This document shows positions 8,308 to 17,447 of a DNA stretch of 64,000 nucleotides, piece by piece. The notes below the pieces were generated by a model that saw only the letters and a program-made list of their open reading frames with translations, made no database searches and was not told where the DNA came from. Source of the DNA: Chloroflexi bacterium UBA6622 (lineage in GTDB: Bacteria; Chloroflexota; UBA11872); assembly GCA_002433065.1 (NCBI GenBank), contig DJHK01000001.1:62001-126000 (forward strand), read 5' to 3'. Each line of letters opens with the position of its first letter. The first letter of the stretch is position 1. Position numbers and translations under genes: made by a program.

Positions 8308-9159
8308 CTATGGCTGTCGGAGCACACCATCGGCAACCGCGAGAGCATCACGCGTCGCAGCAACATCATGTACACGAAGCATATCGGCACCACGCATAGC
8401 GCCCAAAACAGCAGCCGAAATAGATCCAGCCAGGCGTTTTCCGACCGGCTGCCCGGTTAGTTCACCAATGAACGACTTCCGTGAAACACCAACTAAGATA
8501 GGAAATCCAACTTGTCGAACCAGTGCCAGATCCTGCAAAAGTTGAATGTTCTGGACTGGTGTTTTCCCAAACCCGAATCCGGGATCAAATATCAGAAGGT
8601 CTTGGTCGACGCCACGAGCTATAACGCGAGCACAGAGTTCCTTGCCCTCCCGTACCACGTCTTCGCTTACATTCAAATATTCGACGGCACGAAACTGCCC
8701 GCCAAGCGGTGTCATCATGGCCTCAGCAGGACGATTGTGTGTCACCACCAACGGAACACCTGCTGACACCGCCACATCAACTATTTCTGGATCGTGCATT
8801 GATCCGCTGACATCGTTGATCATGTTTGCTCCGGCTTCGATTGCCTTCTGAGCAACCCGAGCTCTTCGCGTATCCACAGAGATTGGCACATGAGCGGCGA
8901 CAGACTTAGCCAGCTCTATTGCAGGTAGAACTCGACTGATTTCAGTATCCACCGAAACACATGAGGCACCGGGCCGAGTTGATTCCCCTCCAATATCAAG
9001 AACGTCCGGATGTTCATCCACAAGACGATGGATACGTTCTCGTATCTTGCTCGGCTGACCAGTAACACCATCGCCGCTAAACGAATCAGGCGTCACATTG
9101 AGTATGCCCATCACATAAGTTCTGGCTCCCCACACAAACTCTTGATCAGCAATCAACAT
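8308..9159 (-). CDS. folP: Dihydropteroate synthase FolP
   Basis: Condenses p-aminobenzoate with hydroxymethyl-dihydropterin diphosphate in folate synthesis. The 283-residue TIM barrel carries the diagnostic GILNVTPDSFSGDG, DIGGESTRPGA, NDVSG, FDPGFGFGKT and GVSRKSF motifs in order. ATG 9159 is chosen; a TTG two codons upstream is possible. No other folate gene is adjacent, but the neighbouring methyl-THF enzyme uses the product pathway. It is divergent from the small lipoprotein gene at 9250. Confidence 0.95.
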   Translation of the reverse strand: MLIADQEFVWGARTYVMGILNVTPDSFSGDGVTGQPSKIRERIHRLVDEHPDVLDIGGESTRPGASCVSVDTEISRVLPAIELAKSVAAHVPISVDTRRARVAQKAIEAGANMINDVSGSMHDPEIVDVAVSAGVPLVVTHNRPAEAMMTPLGGQFRAVEYLNVSEDVVREGKELCARVIARGVDQDLLIFDPGFGFGKTPVQNIQLLQDLALVRQVGFPILVGVSRKSFIGELTGQPVGKRLAGSISAAVLGAMRGADMLRVHDVAATRDALAVADGVLRQP

Positions 9160-9249
9160 GGCCAAAGCATTCGAGATGTGCGCAACATGACCTCTACGCG
9201 GGATACTGGACTAAGAATATGCGGTCTGAAGAACATCCGGGAGAAACAT

Positions 9250-9744
9250 TTGACGCAAAGAAAGGTCGGCGGCCAGGTTAACCGTAGGTTTTTCTTCTGC
9301 GGGATCAGTTTGGGCAGCATGCTGCTGGCCATTAGCGGATGCGGAACACCAGATTCCAAACCGTCCCCAACACCAGCGGAAACTGCAAATACTGATGCTG
9401 CTCAACCATCGGGGCCTAATCTCGCACGTGACCTTCCGGCGCTCCCCGAAATGAAAGGTGGGCGAGGTGATCAATCCCAAAGCTTCACAGAAAATGGCCG
9501 CCTCGACCGGATTGTCTACTTCTCGGGCGTGACGGCTGGTCACGTTCTGAACTACTACCTGGATGAAATGCCGGCTATCGGATGGACGGAGGTTTCTCGA
9601 TCAACACTCAGCGCCAAAGGCGGTGAAATCGAATACGAAAGCCCTGACAAAACCGCACGTCTTCGTATCAAGGTCACGCGGGAACCTAGAAACAGATCAA
9701 ACACAATGCTGGCCTTATCTACCAAGTTAGACGGCAAGAACTAG
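9250..9744 (+). CDS. Small predicted lipoprotein, function unknown
   Basis: A 164-residue product. I place the start at TTG 9250 because a GGGAG Shine-Dalgarno lies about 6 bases upstream and the resulting N-terminus is a classic type II signal: RR, a hydrophobic run, then LLAISGC with the lipobox Cys about residue 31. Longer in-frame starts would bury the signal. After the Cys comes a Pro/Ala/Thr linker, then a compact domain containing YYLDEMPAIGWTEV and ARLRIKVTRE, which resembles small secreted domains of unknown role. It is probably anchored on the outer face of the membrane. Confidence 0.68.
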   Translation: MTQRKVGGQVNRRFFFCGISLGSMLLAISGCGTPDSKPSPTPAETANTDAAQPSGPNLARDLPALPEMKGGRGDQSQSFTENGRLDRIVYFSGVTAGHVLNYYLDEMPAIGWTEVSRSTLSAKGGEIEYESPDKTARLRIKVTREPRNRSNTMLALSTKLDGKN

Positions 9745-9821
9745 CGACCTTCCTTTGAAGCCCTACATTTATGATCAAACAATTCTCTAAACCCGCTCAT
9801 TATGAAACCGGTAGCGGAAGC

Positions 9822-12800
9822 TCAGGGATCTAGACCAATCACACCTGACAACAGCGTGTAATGAACCTGTCCTTTCTCGTTGGAAAAGAAAAGAAGGGGA
9901 ATGATCTTCCAGACCTTTTGAGAATCAGAAGTTTCCGGTTTACCAGCCAGGGTCAGAGCCAGCAGATAGCGCCCATCGGGAAGAGGAGCTGTAGAGCTAT
10001 TCGACACGACACCGTCAACAGCGAGTTGTTGTCCGTCGAATCGGATTGCGCCCATCTGCGTCTCTACCGAGAGAATTATTGGTCCCGGCCACCACGCAAT
10101 TGATTGAATAGGATCGTCAACCGCAGGGCCAATTGCCGCATCATCAGCCTTGTATACACGCAGTTCAGTCCCAACGGTAAACGGCACGCCCCCAGGATTC
10201 CTATACCAGTAATTGATCACCGCCTCATGTCCATCCATCCCACCATCGAACCCTAAACCCGACGACGAATCATGGTCTGATAATTCAGGGAACCTTTCCT
10301 TACGCGCCTGTACAAAAGGCGCGACCACACCGTCCTTTTCGATTAGACGAACATCAACACATTCGTCGCCTATAACCTCCACAACTTGCGGAGCACCTCG
10401 CAAGCGCACAAGCGAATCATCCAAACTCGGTGACGAGATAATAAGCGTGCTTCCTGGTTCACCTAGCACCCGCAGTTGGCGGGGTTGAGCACCAAGAACA
10501 CAAGGCTCTTGGCCAAACAACCGGTGAACCGTTGGATTGGCCCGATTTACAACGGACCAACGCCGATCTGCCAGGTACGCCTTCAATCCGTATCCTGACC
10601 AAACAGCGTCATCGGCGAACAAGCCGATCGATGTTGGAACAGCCCATTCGGGAAGCACCACCATCGAAGGAACAACTTCAGCATTCCATGGCTTAATTAC
10701 CGGACGAACCGAACTACGCGCCAAGAATGTGGTTGATGGGCCATACACATCCACACTCCTATCCATTGACAAGAGAAGAACAAGACGCTGCGGCTCAGAT
10801 ATCGCATTCGTAAGAAGAACTGATCCAGCGTCCGTGGCCAGGCTTCGGAATTTCGCATAACTATTGGGAGAAACCGAAGGTTTTCCAGCCTTCGGCATAA
10901 CCTCATAGATGTGATGTGGCTTTCCGACTGCGTCGATCGTTTGATAAAGAAGGCGGAAGTGATCACCCCTGTTAAGGGCCTGAAGGCCTTCCGGATGCAT
11001 TGCCTTGGTCACATCTGAAGTGAAATGCAGATGGGTCACACCGAGTGCTTCCAGAGACTCCCGTCCGAGGTATTGCAGCGCATCGAGATAAGTATGAGTG
11101 AGTACGTTGTCATACACAGCCACGTCCTTCGTACTCGTTGGCGAAACCCGCCCAGTAGCCGCCACGAGAATTGGCGCATTACGGCTAAGGACGCGAGCAT
11201 CTCGTGGAAGGTTATCCCTGATCCACTGGTAAACCCACCAATCATTCCTTAGTGAGCCTGCGATATCAGTCGCATTGAGATGCCTATGGATCGGATCACG
11301 AACCATGGGATAACCAAGATCAATTCCTTCCATAGCAAGCTGCGATGCTGATATGGCCCGAGGCATTGAGCTAGGCACCACCACAAGACCCACCAGACCA
11401 GCCGCGAAGATTCGTACCCATAGTCGACTTCCCCGGGCAGCTAAGACTCCGATAGCTATCAGGGCAGTAATGGAAGCCAGAGTCTTAGTCGTACCCAAGA
11501 AACGAGCGTCGCTGCCTACCTCACCAACCGAGATCAGCTGGTAAAAGCAAAAAGATGCGACCGACGTGAGCGCCAGAAAAGCAAGCGTCCACGAACGCGC
11601 CCAAATCGATCCCACCAGTCCTATCACCAATACGAGTGAAATCCCGGGCGTCAGTGAAAGAAAACTTCCGGTTGGGATCACAAGCGTGTATAACTCCGAC
11701 ATTGCCCGAAATCGGAAGTCGACTACGCCAGCCGAGCCTCCACGATCAAACAACGTGTCACTAACCGCACCTCCCGCGACCACTGCAAGCACGCCCCCGA
11801 CGGTAAGAGCCATTAATAGTCTCCATCGGTCTGTCGCCCGCAGATGCCACATACGCAGCGGAATACTCATCAGCAGCGCTGCCCACAGGGCAACAAACAC
11901 CGAGGTCTCCGCGAGCGGTGTGAGACCAGTTGCCGCTGCCAACAGTCCCCAACCAATGAATGACCCCTCACCGCGCAAAAGTGCCGCGACAACTATGACC
12001 AGAACAATCGCAAGAGCGAACTGTGGGCCGTTGAGAAGCGTTGTGGCGACTCTTTCTGTTGGATGCGAGTCTGCCGCACGAGTAAACGACTGAAGCAATC
12101 CGTGTACACCAACATCCAGATCAGGGGTCGATAGCGTTAGTGGCAACCCAACAACAAGAAGTCGATCTGCAAGAACAGCAAATACAGCCACACCAACTGC
12201 GAGATACCGTGACACCCCCAGATCCCTAGCAATCGCCCCTACCGTGATAGTCATCACCGTCACCACGAATGTGCTTGTGAGCGCAAAGGCTGTCCATGAC
12301 TGCACACCGGCAACATTCATAAGGCTGGCCGCAAGCAAATCGGTACCGTAGTGATAGCCAATGCCAATTTCTGGAGTAAAAGCCGCTACAGGAGGAAATG
12401 AACCCGCAGCCAAGATACTTGCAAGAGGAAGCCTCCAACGCTCATCGACAAACAGGGTTTGCGTACGATTAGCAAGTAGGAACAAGAAGGTCCCGGTAGC
12501 CATCAGAATGACCAAAACGGCGTTTCGCACCAGCGAGATTCTGGGAACCAACAAGAGGCCTGATTGAAGCATCAGGACCAACGAAAAACCGGCCGTGATG
12601 GCCAGCGCAATCCATATTCCGCCTCCGCCGGGAATGATCCACGACACGAGATTCATAACCAACAAGTTCGTGATCACCCCGACCGCCGGGCCATATAAGG
12701 CCCAGACGCCAGCCGGCCGTCCAGGAAACGCCGCACGGGCAATAGGCATGCCGGCAATAGCAATCCACAGAAGTAAGATGTGCGACTTGACCAAGGAAGG

Positions 12801-12830
12801 CCAAACTGGATCCGCAGGATCTAAGCTCAC
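9822..12830 (-). CDS. Large polytopic membrane protein with a C-terminal soluble region, possible GT-C type glycosyltransferase
   Basis: A 1002-residue protein. Residues 1 to about 500 hold roughly 13 hydrophobic segments with the loop motif GYHYGTDLLAAS. The following half is soluble and presumably extracytoplasmic. Just after the last span is WVYQWIRDNLPRDARVL, a pattern also seen in the post-membrane domain of some GT-C glycosyltransferases and related large membrane proteins. I do not recognise a defined family, so glycosyltransferase activity is only a suggestion. The start is GTG at 12828-12830 with a weak ribosome site. It is followed on the same strand, 38 bases upstream, by the cupin gene. 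Confidence 0.6.
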   Translation of the reverse strand: MSLDPADPVWPSLVKSHILLLWIAIAGMPIARAAFPGRPAGVWALYGPAVGVITNLLVMNLVSWIIPGGGGIWIALAITAGFSLVLMLQSGLLLVPRISLVRNAVLVILMATGTFLFLLANRTQTLFVDERWRLPLASILAAGSFPPVAAFTPEIGIGYHYGTDLLAASLMNVAGVQSWTAFALTSTFVVTVMTITVGAIARDLGVSRYLAVGVAVFAVLADRLLVVGLPLTLSTPDLDVGVHGLLQSFTRAADSHPTERVATTLLNGPQFALAIVLVIVVAALLRGEGSFIGWGLLAAATGLTPLAETSVFVALWAALLMSIPLRMWHLRATDRWRLLMALTVGGVLAVVAGGAVSDTLFDRGGSAGVVDFRFRAMSELYTLVIPTGSFLSLTPGISLVLVIGLVGSIWARSWTLAFLALTSVASFCFYQLISVGEVGSDARFLGTTKTLASITALIAIGVLAARGSRLWVRIFAAGLVGLVVVPSSMPRAISASQLAMEGIDLGYPMVRDPIHRHLNATDIAGSLRNDWWVYQWIRDNLPRDARVLSRNAPILVAATGRVSPTSTKDVAVYDNVLTHTYLDALQYLGRESLEALGVTHLHFTSDVTKAMHPEGLQALNRGDHFRLLYQTIDAVGKPHHIYEVMPKAGKPSVSPNSYAKFRSLATDAGSVLLTNAISEPQRLVLLLSMDRSVDVYGPSTTFLARSSVRPVIKPWNAEVVPSMVVLPEWAVPTSIGLFADDAVWSGYGLKAYLADRRWSVVNRANPTVHRLFGQEPCVLGAQPRQLRVLGEPGSTLIISSPSLDDSLVRLRGAPQVVEVIGDECVDVRLIEKDGVVAPFVQARKERFPELSDHDSSSGLGFDGGMDGHEAVINYWYRNPGGVPFTVGTELRVYKADDAAIGPAVDDPIQSIAWWPGPIILSVETQMGAIRFDGQQLAVDGVVSNSSTAPLPDGRYLLALTLAGKPETSDSQKVWKIIPLLFFSNEKGQVHYTLLSGVIGLDP

Positions 12831-12868
12831 AGTGCAGCAGCGATTGTTTTAAGCAACCGGAAGTATGT

Positions 12869-13276
12869 CTACCGGGGTTCGGCTACATCGTCAGACGACA
12901 TGTGGCGCACGGTCTGTCCCGATGCCACAAATGTACGACTCACCTCGGCCTTCCCATATGTCCACACAATTCGCATTGGAGCCGAGCCGTCGTTCCAAAA
13001 CCTATGATGGGCGCCTTCTGGAATCCACACATGGTCGAATGGCTTCATCGTCAGTTGCTCGCCATCAATCTCGCACGATGCGATGCCTTCGACACACGTA
13101 ATACACTCCTCGGTGTCGTGGAAATGCAACGGTAGCCCAGCGCCAGGTTGCATAATCGTCATGCCTGTCGAGACATTTTGAGAACCCCGAGCACCACTCA
13201 TGAGTGGAATGCTCTGAACCCCGCCACCACGATCAAAAACCTCTGCTTCGTTTTCACGAATAACAATGCGACGCAT
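12869..13276 (-). CDS. Single-domain cupin protein
   Basis: A 135-residue cupin. Motif 1 is seen as PLHFHDTEECITCVEG (His-x-His plus Glu, metal ligands) and motif 2 as WIPEGAHHRFWN. Such small cupins are sugar isomerases, dioxygenases or sensors, and the sequence does not decide between them. It sits upstream of the 1002-residue membrane protein gene in the same orientation, and downstream of an aldo/keto reductase with a gap of about 120 bases in which I see nothing. Confidence 0.8.
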   Translation of the reverse strand: MRRIVIRENEAEVFDRGGGVQSIPLMSGARGSQNVSTGMTIMQPGAGLPLHFHDTEECITCVEGIASCEIDGEQLTMKPFDHVWIPEGAHHRFWNDGSAPMRIVWTYGKAEVSRTFVASGQTVRHMSSDDVAEPR

Positions 13277-13395
13277 TACTTTTCCAACAGCTATCTCGTC
13301 TGGTTAGCATGCAGCCTATCGAAAGTCGAGCCCTCGGTACTATCGCTGAGTGAAATTCCATCATCTGGCGATAGTTTAAGCCCCGCACAGTTTCG

Positions 13396-14361
13396 CTATC
13401 CCGAAGCATCCTGTTTATCAAGGTCCGCAATCCGAAGCATCGCCTCAGCCCACACATCATCGGGAACTTTCTTGTACGCCTCGAAGACATTGGTCTCAAT
13501 CTCGCCAGGTGTCGCAGCCCCGGTTAGAACAGCGCCAATCTGATGGTTCTGGAGCACAAAGCGCATATTCAAATGACGCAAATCGACGTCCCGATCACGG
13601 CACCATGTTGACCATTCTGCAGCCGCTTCTATATCCCCACTAGAAAACTGAGCCGCGTAGTCCAGAGGCCGACGACCAGCAGTCGCCAGTGGATCTCCTT
13701 TCGCAAGAAGACCAAGCATCTGAGGAGATCCGAGCAATACACCTACACCGGCGCTATGGGCCTGTGTAATTAGCGAGGCCGCATGCCGGCGCACCACGTT
13801 GTAGTCCGCAAAGGTCAAAATCATGTCAACCCGGTCCAACTCGATGGCCATCCGATGGAAATTATGATCTCGAACACCCAGGCCGATAAAGTCCAGCATG
13901 CCCTCAGACCTCATCGTCTCCAGCGCATCAAATCCTTCGCCGGCACGAAGTACCGGCTCCATAGATGGGGGATCGTGAATCAGCACAAGATCAATATGGT
14001 CTAGCCCCAACAACTTAAAACTTTGTTCCAACGACCAACGTAGATCGCTCGCCGTATAACTGTAAGGACGTTCCGGGTGGGTGCCGACCTTCGTGGAAAT
14101 GGTCAGACCAGTCGTATCGACAGACTCAAGAGCTTTACCAATCCTACGCTCACTTGGTCCATAAAGCGGCGAGGTATCAATATGCCGAATCCCGAGTTCG
14201 ATAGCCCGATGTACGGTGGCAATCGCTAGATCATCAAATCGATCACTTGCCATTTCCAGATCATTAAGCGAAGGATCATCTCGACCACCAATAAACGCGG
14301 CTCCCAAGCCTAACTCCGTCACCGAGAATCCTGATCGACCAAGGCTGCGGACGGGAATCAT
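13396..14361 (-). CDS. Aldo/keto reductase
   Basis: A 321-residue NADPH-type oxidoreductase of the AKR superfamily, closest by eye to the D-threo-aldose 1-dehydrogenase/pyridoxal 4-dehydrogenase group. The catalytic tetrad is visible: Asp and Tyr in DTSPLYGPSERRIG, Lys in ISTKVG and His in LVLIHDPP. The N-terminal LGLGAAFIGG and the LLGSPQMLGLL segment also match that subgroup. The substrate is probably a sugar or sugar-derived aldehyde. The start is ATG 14361; it is divergent from the GFO/IDH gene at 14497. Confidence 0.88.
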   Translation of the reverse strand: MIPVRSLGRSGFSVTELGLGAAFIGGRDDPSLNDLEMASDRFDDLAIATVHRAIELGIRHIDTSPLYGPSERRIGKALESVDTTGLTISTKVGTHPERPYSYTASDLRWSLEQSFKLLGLDHIDLVLIHDPPSMEPVLRAGEGFDALETMRSEGMLDFIGLGVRDHNFHRMAIELDRVDMILTFADYNVVRRHAASLITQAHSAGVGVLLGSPQMLGLLAKGDPLATAGRRPLDYAAQFSSGDIEAAAEWSTWCRDRDVDLRHLNMRFVLQNHQIGAVLTGAATPGEIETNVFEAYKKVPDDVWAEAMLRIADLDKQDASG

Positions 14362-14496
14362 CGAGACAATCCGTTCTCGAGCAATCGAACACTCTGCAAT
14401 TCTAGTCGCTGGAAATCACCTAGCCAGGCCGACCCGTAAGCACATCTGGCCAGTACATCATAGAATCCGTAGTTCTCCATCTCCTATTGATGTTGC

Positions 14497-15666
14497 ATGT
14501 CTGATTTTCGAGCAGTTGTGATCGCCGATAGCACTGGTATTGGCGGATCCAGCCGTAACGGGCCTTCCCACGGACTTCACCAAACCTTTGACCAGCATCC
14601 CGACGTGGATTTGGTGGCCCTCTCAGATCCGTCGGAAGATAACCGAAGCCGATGGATCGCCGAGAGCGGCGCGACTACCGGCTACAGCGACTACGAAAAA
14701 ATGCTGGCTACCGAAAATCCAGATATAGCAGTCATTGCGATTCACAACTACAACCAGGCTCGCCTCGAGACCTTCTTAGCCACCGTCCAAAGCGGCGTCA
14801 GGGGTATCGTGATCGAAAAGCCAGTAGCCGCACAGCCTGCCCATGCCGATCAAATGATGGCCGCAGCAGACGCCGCGGGAACACAGGTCGTTGTAGCCCA
14901 CAGAGGACGTGAAAACCCTTCAATTCGAGAGGTTAAACGTCGGGCAGATAGCGGCGAATGGGGACCGCTGATCCAGATCAAGGCCCATGGGAAAGGCGAC
15001 CATCGATGTGGTGTCGTCGATGCACTCGTACTGGGCACACATGAATTGAACACGATGCAGTTTTTTGCGGATGCCAATCCGATTTCTTGCTGGGGAACCG
15101 TCCTGATCAACGGAAGCCCTGCCAAGCGAAGTGATGCCGCGGAAGATCAAGTCTACGGAGCAGGGTTGATGGCTGGCGATCGGGTGTTCGCCGAATACAC
15201 ATTTCCAAACGGGATCATTGGTTCGTATGAATCAATGCCGGTCGGAACAGGCGATCATTCGGGCGAATGGCTGGGATGTGACCTGTATTTCCAGAATGCA
15301 GTCGTCACTACGCGTGCAAAACCAAATGCACAAATTCACGTCTTTCCCGAAGGGAGCGTCTTTGCTCAACCAGAAGTCGGAAGCTGGGAACCGCTGCTGC
15401 CCGAGGACTGGACACCACCCTCAAGCGATCCGGCCGCAACATACTGGGCCGAATGGAAAGGATCAGAATCCACCGCTGCAAGCAACCGGTCAATTGGAGC
15501 CGAATTAGTTCGCTGCCTCAGCGAAAATGTAACGCCAATTTTTGCCAGCAGCCTCACTGATGCAGCCTCCACTGTTGACCTCATTGTTGGCCCGCAACGA
15601 AGTCATCTCGAAGGAAAACGACTGGACCTGCCGTTGCATACACGAGGGAATCCATGGGAGGCCTAG
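14497..15666 (+). CDS. GFO/IDH/MocA-family oxidoreductase with an atypical dinucleotide loop
   Basis: A 389-residue protein. The Rossmann half has VVIADSTGIGGSSRNGPSH, where the usual GxGxxG pattern is replaced by GIGGSS. It is followed by VDLVALSDPSEDNR, AVIAIHNYNQA and the family lysine motif GIVIEKPVAAQP. The C-terminal half has the beta-sheet domain of the family. It probably oxidises a sugar or inositol-like substrate with NAD(P), though the changed cofactor loop makes the cofactor uncertain. It lies in a metabolic neighbourhood with an aldo/keto reductase and an EamA transporter. Confidence 0.8.
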   Translation: MSDFRAVVIADSTGIGGSSRNGPSHGLHQTFDQHPDVDLVALSDPSEDNRSRWIAESGATTGYSDYEKMLATENPDIAVIAIHNYNQARLETFLATVQSGVRGIVIEKPVAAQPAHADQMMAAADAAGTQVVVAHRGRENPSIREVKRRADSGEWGPLIQIKAHGKGDHRCGVVDALVLGTHELNTMQFFADANPISCWGTVLINGSPAKRSDAAEDQVYGAGLMAGDRVFAEYTFPNGIIGSYESMPVGTGDHSGEWLGCDLYFQNAVVTTRAKPNAQIHVFPEGSVFAQPEVGSWEPLLPEDWTPPSSDPAATYWAEWKGSESTAASNRSIGAELVRCLSENVTPIFASSLTDAASTVDLIVGPQRSHLEGKRLDLPLHTRGNPWEA

Positions 15667-15732
15667 CGTAAAGTAAAGAAGCTCGTGAGATCTCGAGGAG
15701 AAACTCGTGAGTACTCCAAGGCGGCGCACCAA

Positions 15733-15751
15733 GGAAAGGTTTAGCCTTTCC
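15733..15751. terminator. Short stem-loop between the GFO/IDH and EamA genes
   Basis: GGAAAGG-TTTAG-CCTTTCC, a perfect 7-base stem with a 5-base loop, lies 70 bases after the upstream stop codon and 43 bases before the EamA start. There is no following T-run, so it may be a weak terminator, an mRNA 3'-end stabiliser or chance. Confidence 0.3.
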
Positions 15752-15794
15752 ACGTGATACCGTCTTAGCTCCCTGCCGCAGAGTTCAACGTCAC

Positions 15795-16670
15795 GTGCCT
15801 ATCACTGCCGTCGTTCTAGTCATAGCCTCAGCATTTCTACACGCGACCTGGAACCTTCTGGCCAAAGACAGCCGGGGCGGTCCCCTGTTTTTTTGGCAAG
15901 CTCTCGTGGCTTCCGGTTTTGTATTCCTCGTTCCGTTTCTGGTCCTGCTGAGTCAGAACCCCATTCCGGCGAACGGATGGGTTTGGATTGCAGCGACTGG
16001 CGTGTTGCACACAGCCTATTTTTCAACGCTGGCAATCGCGTACGTGCGTGCCGACCTTTCACTTGCTTATCCCATTGCCCGGGGGCTTGGACCAACCCTC
16101 GTGCTCATCGTGAGCATCGGTTTCCTCGCGGAATCACTCACCCCGATGGGTATTGCCGGTGTAGTTGCGGTGGTCATGGGTATCTATACCATCACCGTCC
16201 GTCGGATGACACTCGCCGCCTGGCGTGCCCCACTAACCACACTAATCCGACCGGAAGGTCGTTATGCAACCGCCACTGGCGTCTTCATTGCAGCCTACAC
16301 GCTGGTAGACAAACAGGGCGTACAAGTCGTCCACCCATTGGTCTACATCTACTTAATGTTTGTGCTATCCGCGGTTGGGGCCACAGCGATATTGCTTACG
16401 CACCAGCGAAACTGGAAAGCCACTAGAGAATTGAGAACCTGGAGAAAAGCCACAGCTGTCGCTGTTCTCTGGGTCAGCGCATATAGTCTCGTGCTGTTTG
16501 CTCTGAGATTGGCCCCAGCCGCATATGTATCGGCAGCACGTGAATTAAGCATCGTGATCGGAACCGGGCTCGGAGTTTTCGTGCTGAGAGAACAGGGCGG
16601 ACCAACTCGGCTAATCGGAGCAACCAGCATTGCCCTAGGCGTCGCGCTTATCGCGATTTCGAGCTACTAA
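15795..16670 (+). CDS. EamA/DMT-family membrane transporter
   Basis: A 291-residue protein with ten predicted membrane spans in two repeats, the drug/metabolite transporter layout. FLHATWNLLAKDSRGG near the N-terminus and RADLSLAYPIARGLGPTLV at the end of the first half are typical EamA signatures; the second half repeats as SAARELSIVIGTGLGVFVLRE. It likely exports or exchanges a small metabolite, identity unknown. The start is GTG 15795. It is convergent with the HD hydrolase gene, with a 99-base gap that shows no terminator. Confidence 0.88.
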   Translation: MPITAVVLVIASAFLHATWNLLAKDSRGGPLFFWQALVASGFVFLVPFLVLLSQNPIPANGWVWIAATGVLHTAYFSTLAIAYVRADLSLAYPIARGLGPTLVLIVSIGFLAESLTPMGIAGVVAVVMGIYTITVRRMTLAAWRAPLTTLIRPEGRYATATGVFIAAYTLVDKQGVQVVHPLVYIYLMFVLSAVGATAILLTHQRNWKATRELRTWRKATAVAVLWVSAYSLVLFALRLAPAAYVSAARELSIVIGTGLGVFVLREQGGPTRLIGATSIALGVALIAISSY

Positions 16671-16769
16671 CCCAGACTCACAGAAAAACACTTTGATGAT
16701 TTCTAGAGTACCGAGACCCCAAGACACCTAATGATCGGTGACCAAACCAAGCTCATGCCCCCGACCTCG

Positions 16770-17447
16770 TTATGCGAGCCGTTGATCATTTGCAACGATC
16801 TCAAAGGAACACCCCAGTGATCCTGCCGCGCTCCTAGCCATCACCATACGTGAAAGAAATATTTCGAAATATTCCATGACACTCGAGCTGGAAGTATCGA
16901 TCGTGAGTTGCAAGCTGATCGTCCGAGTTTCGGCATCCACATTAACAAACGATTTTTCCACCGCGTGATTCACTCGATCATGAATATCAAAGTCGGCCTC
17001 GCTGGGATTTTGAACACGACTGCGATGCACATCAGATTTGTCCGCAATGATCAGCGCAGCAGCTACCGGGGTGGAACTGTCTCCCGATGACTCTTCATGA
17101 TTCCCAATCGCATTTGCCACAGTCAGCGCATCATCGTCTGCCATGCCAAGGAAACGTAAATGAGACAAGGCCATACTCGCGCCAATCACCCAATGATGAT
17201 CCCGAGACACTATATTCCCGATGTCATGCATATAGGCAGCGATCGCGGCCAGTTCGGCGTCTCTGTCTGAATGCCCAAGTCGAAGCAAAATATTCCTGCT
17301 AATGCTCGAAACCAATGCCGCGTGCCGATGCCCATGCTCTGTATACCCGATGGCCTTCAGATGCTCGTTGGCCCGGGTTATCACCGTGGAGACGTACTTG
17401 TCAGCCTTGATATCAGCCAGCGTAATTACATGCGCTCCGGCGTTCAC
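16770..17447 (-). CDS. HD-domain metal-dependent phosphohydrolase
   Basis: A 225-residue protein. The HD fold is shown by GHRHAALVSSISRNILL (first His), YMHDIGNIVSRDHHWVIGA (HD pair plus a later His) and ALIIADKSDV (final Asp). A second domain of about 80 residues follows. GTG 17447 overlaps the proA stop as GTGA, fixing the start and marking it as translationally coupled to proB-proA. The YqeK Ap4A hydrolase is often near proA, but usually behind nadD, which is absent here, so the substrate (nucleotide or (p)ppGpp-like) is open. Confidence 0.78.
   Translation of the reverse strand: MNAGAHVITLADIKADKYVSTVITRANEHLKAIGYTEHGHRHAALVSSISRNILLRLGHSDRDAELAAIAAYMHDIGNIVSRDHHWVIGASMALSHLRFLGMADDDALTVANAIGNHEESSGDSSTPVAAALIIADKSDVHRSRVQNPSEADFDIHDRVNHAVEKSFVNVDAETRTISLQLTIDTSSSSVMEYFEIFLSRMVMARSAAGSLGCSFEIVANDQRLA

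Noticed and set aside
11566..12093. A 175-codon plus-strand frame
   Set aside because: It is the reverse complement of the membrane protein gene and has low-complexity Ser/Thr/Pro/Arg composition typical of an antisense shadow.
3145..16670. A biosynthetic or exopolysaccharide island
   Set aside because: The genes are of mixed housekeeping and metabolic types with no polymerase, flippase or modular synthase, and composition does not shift.
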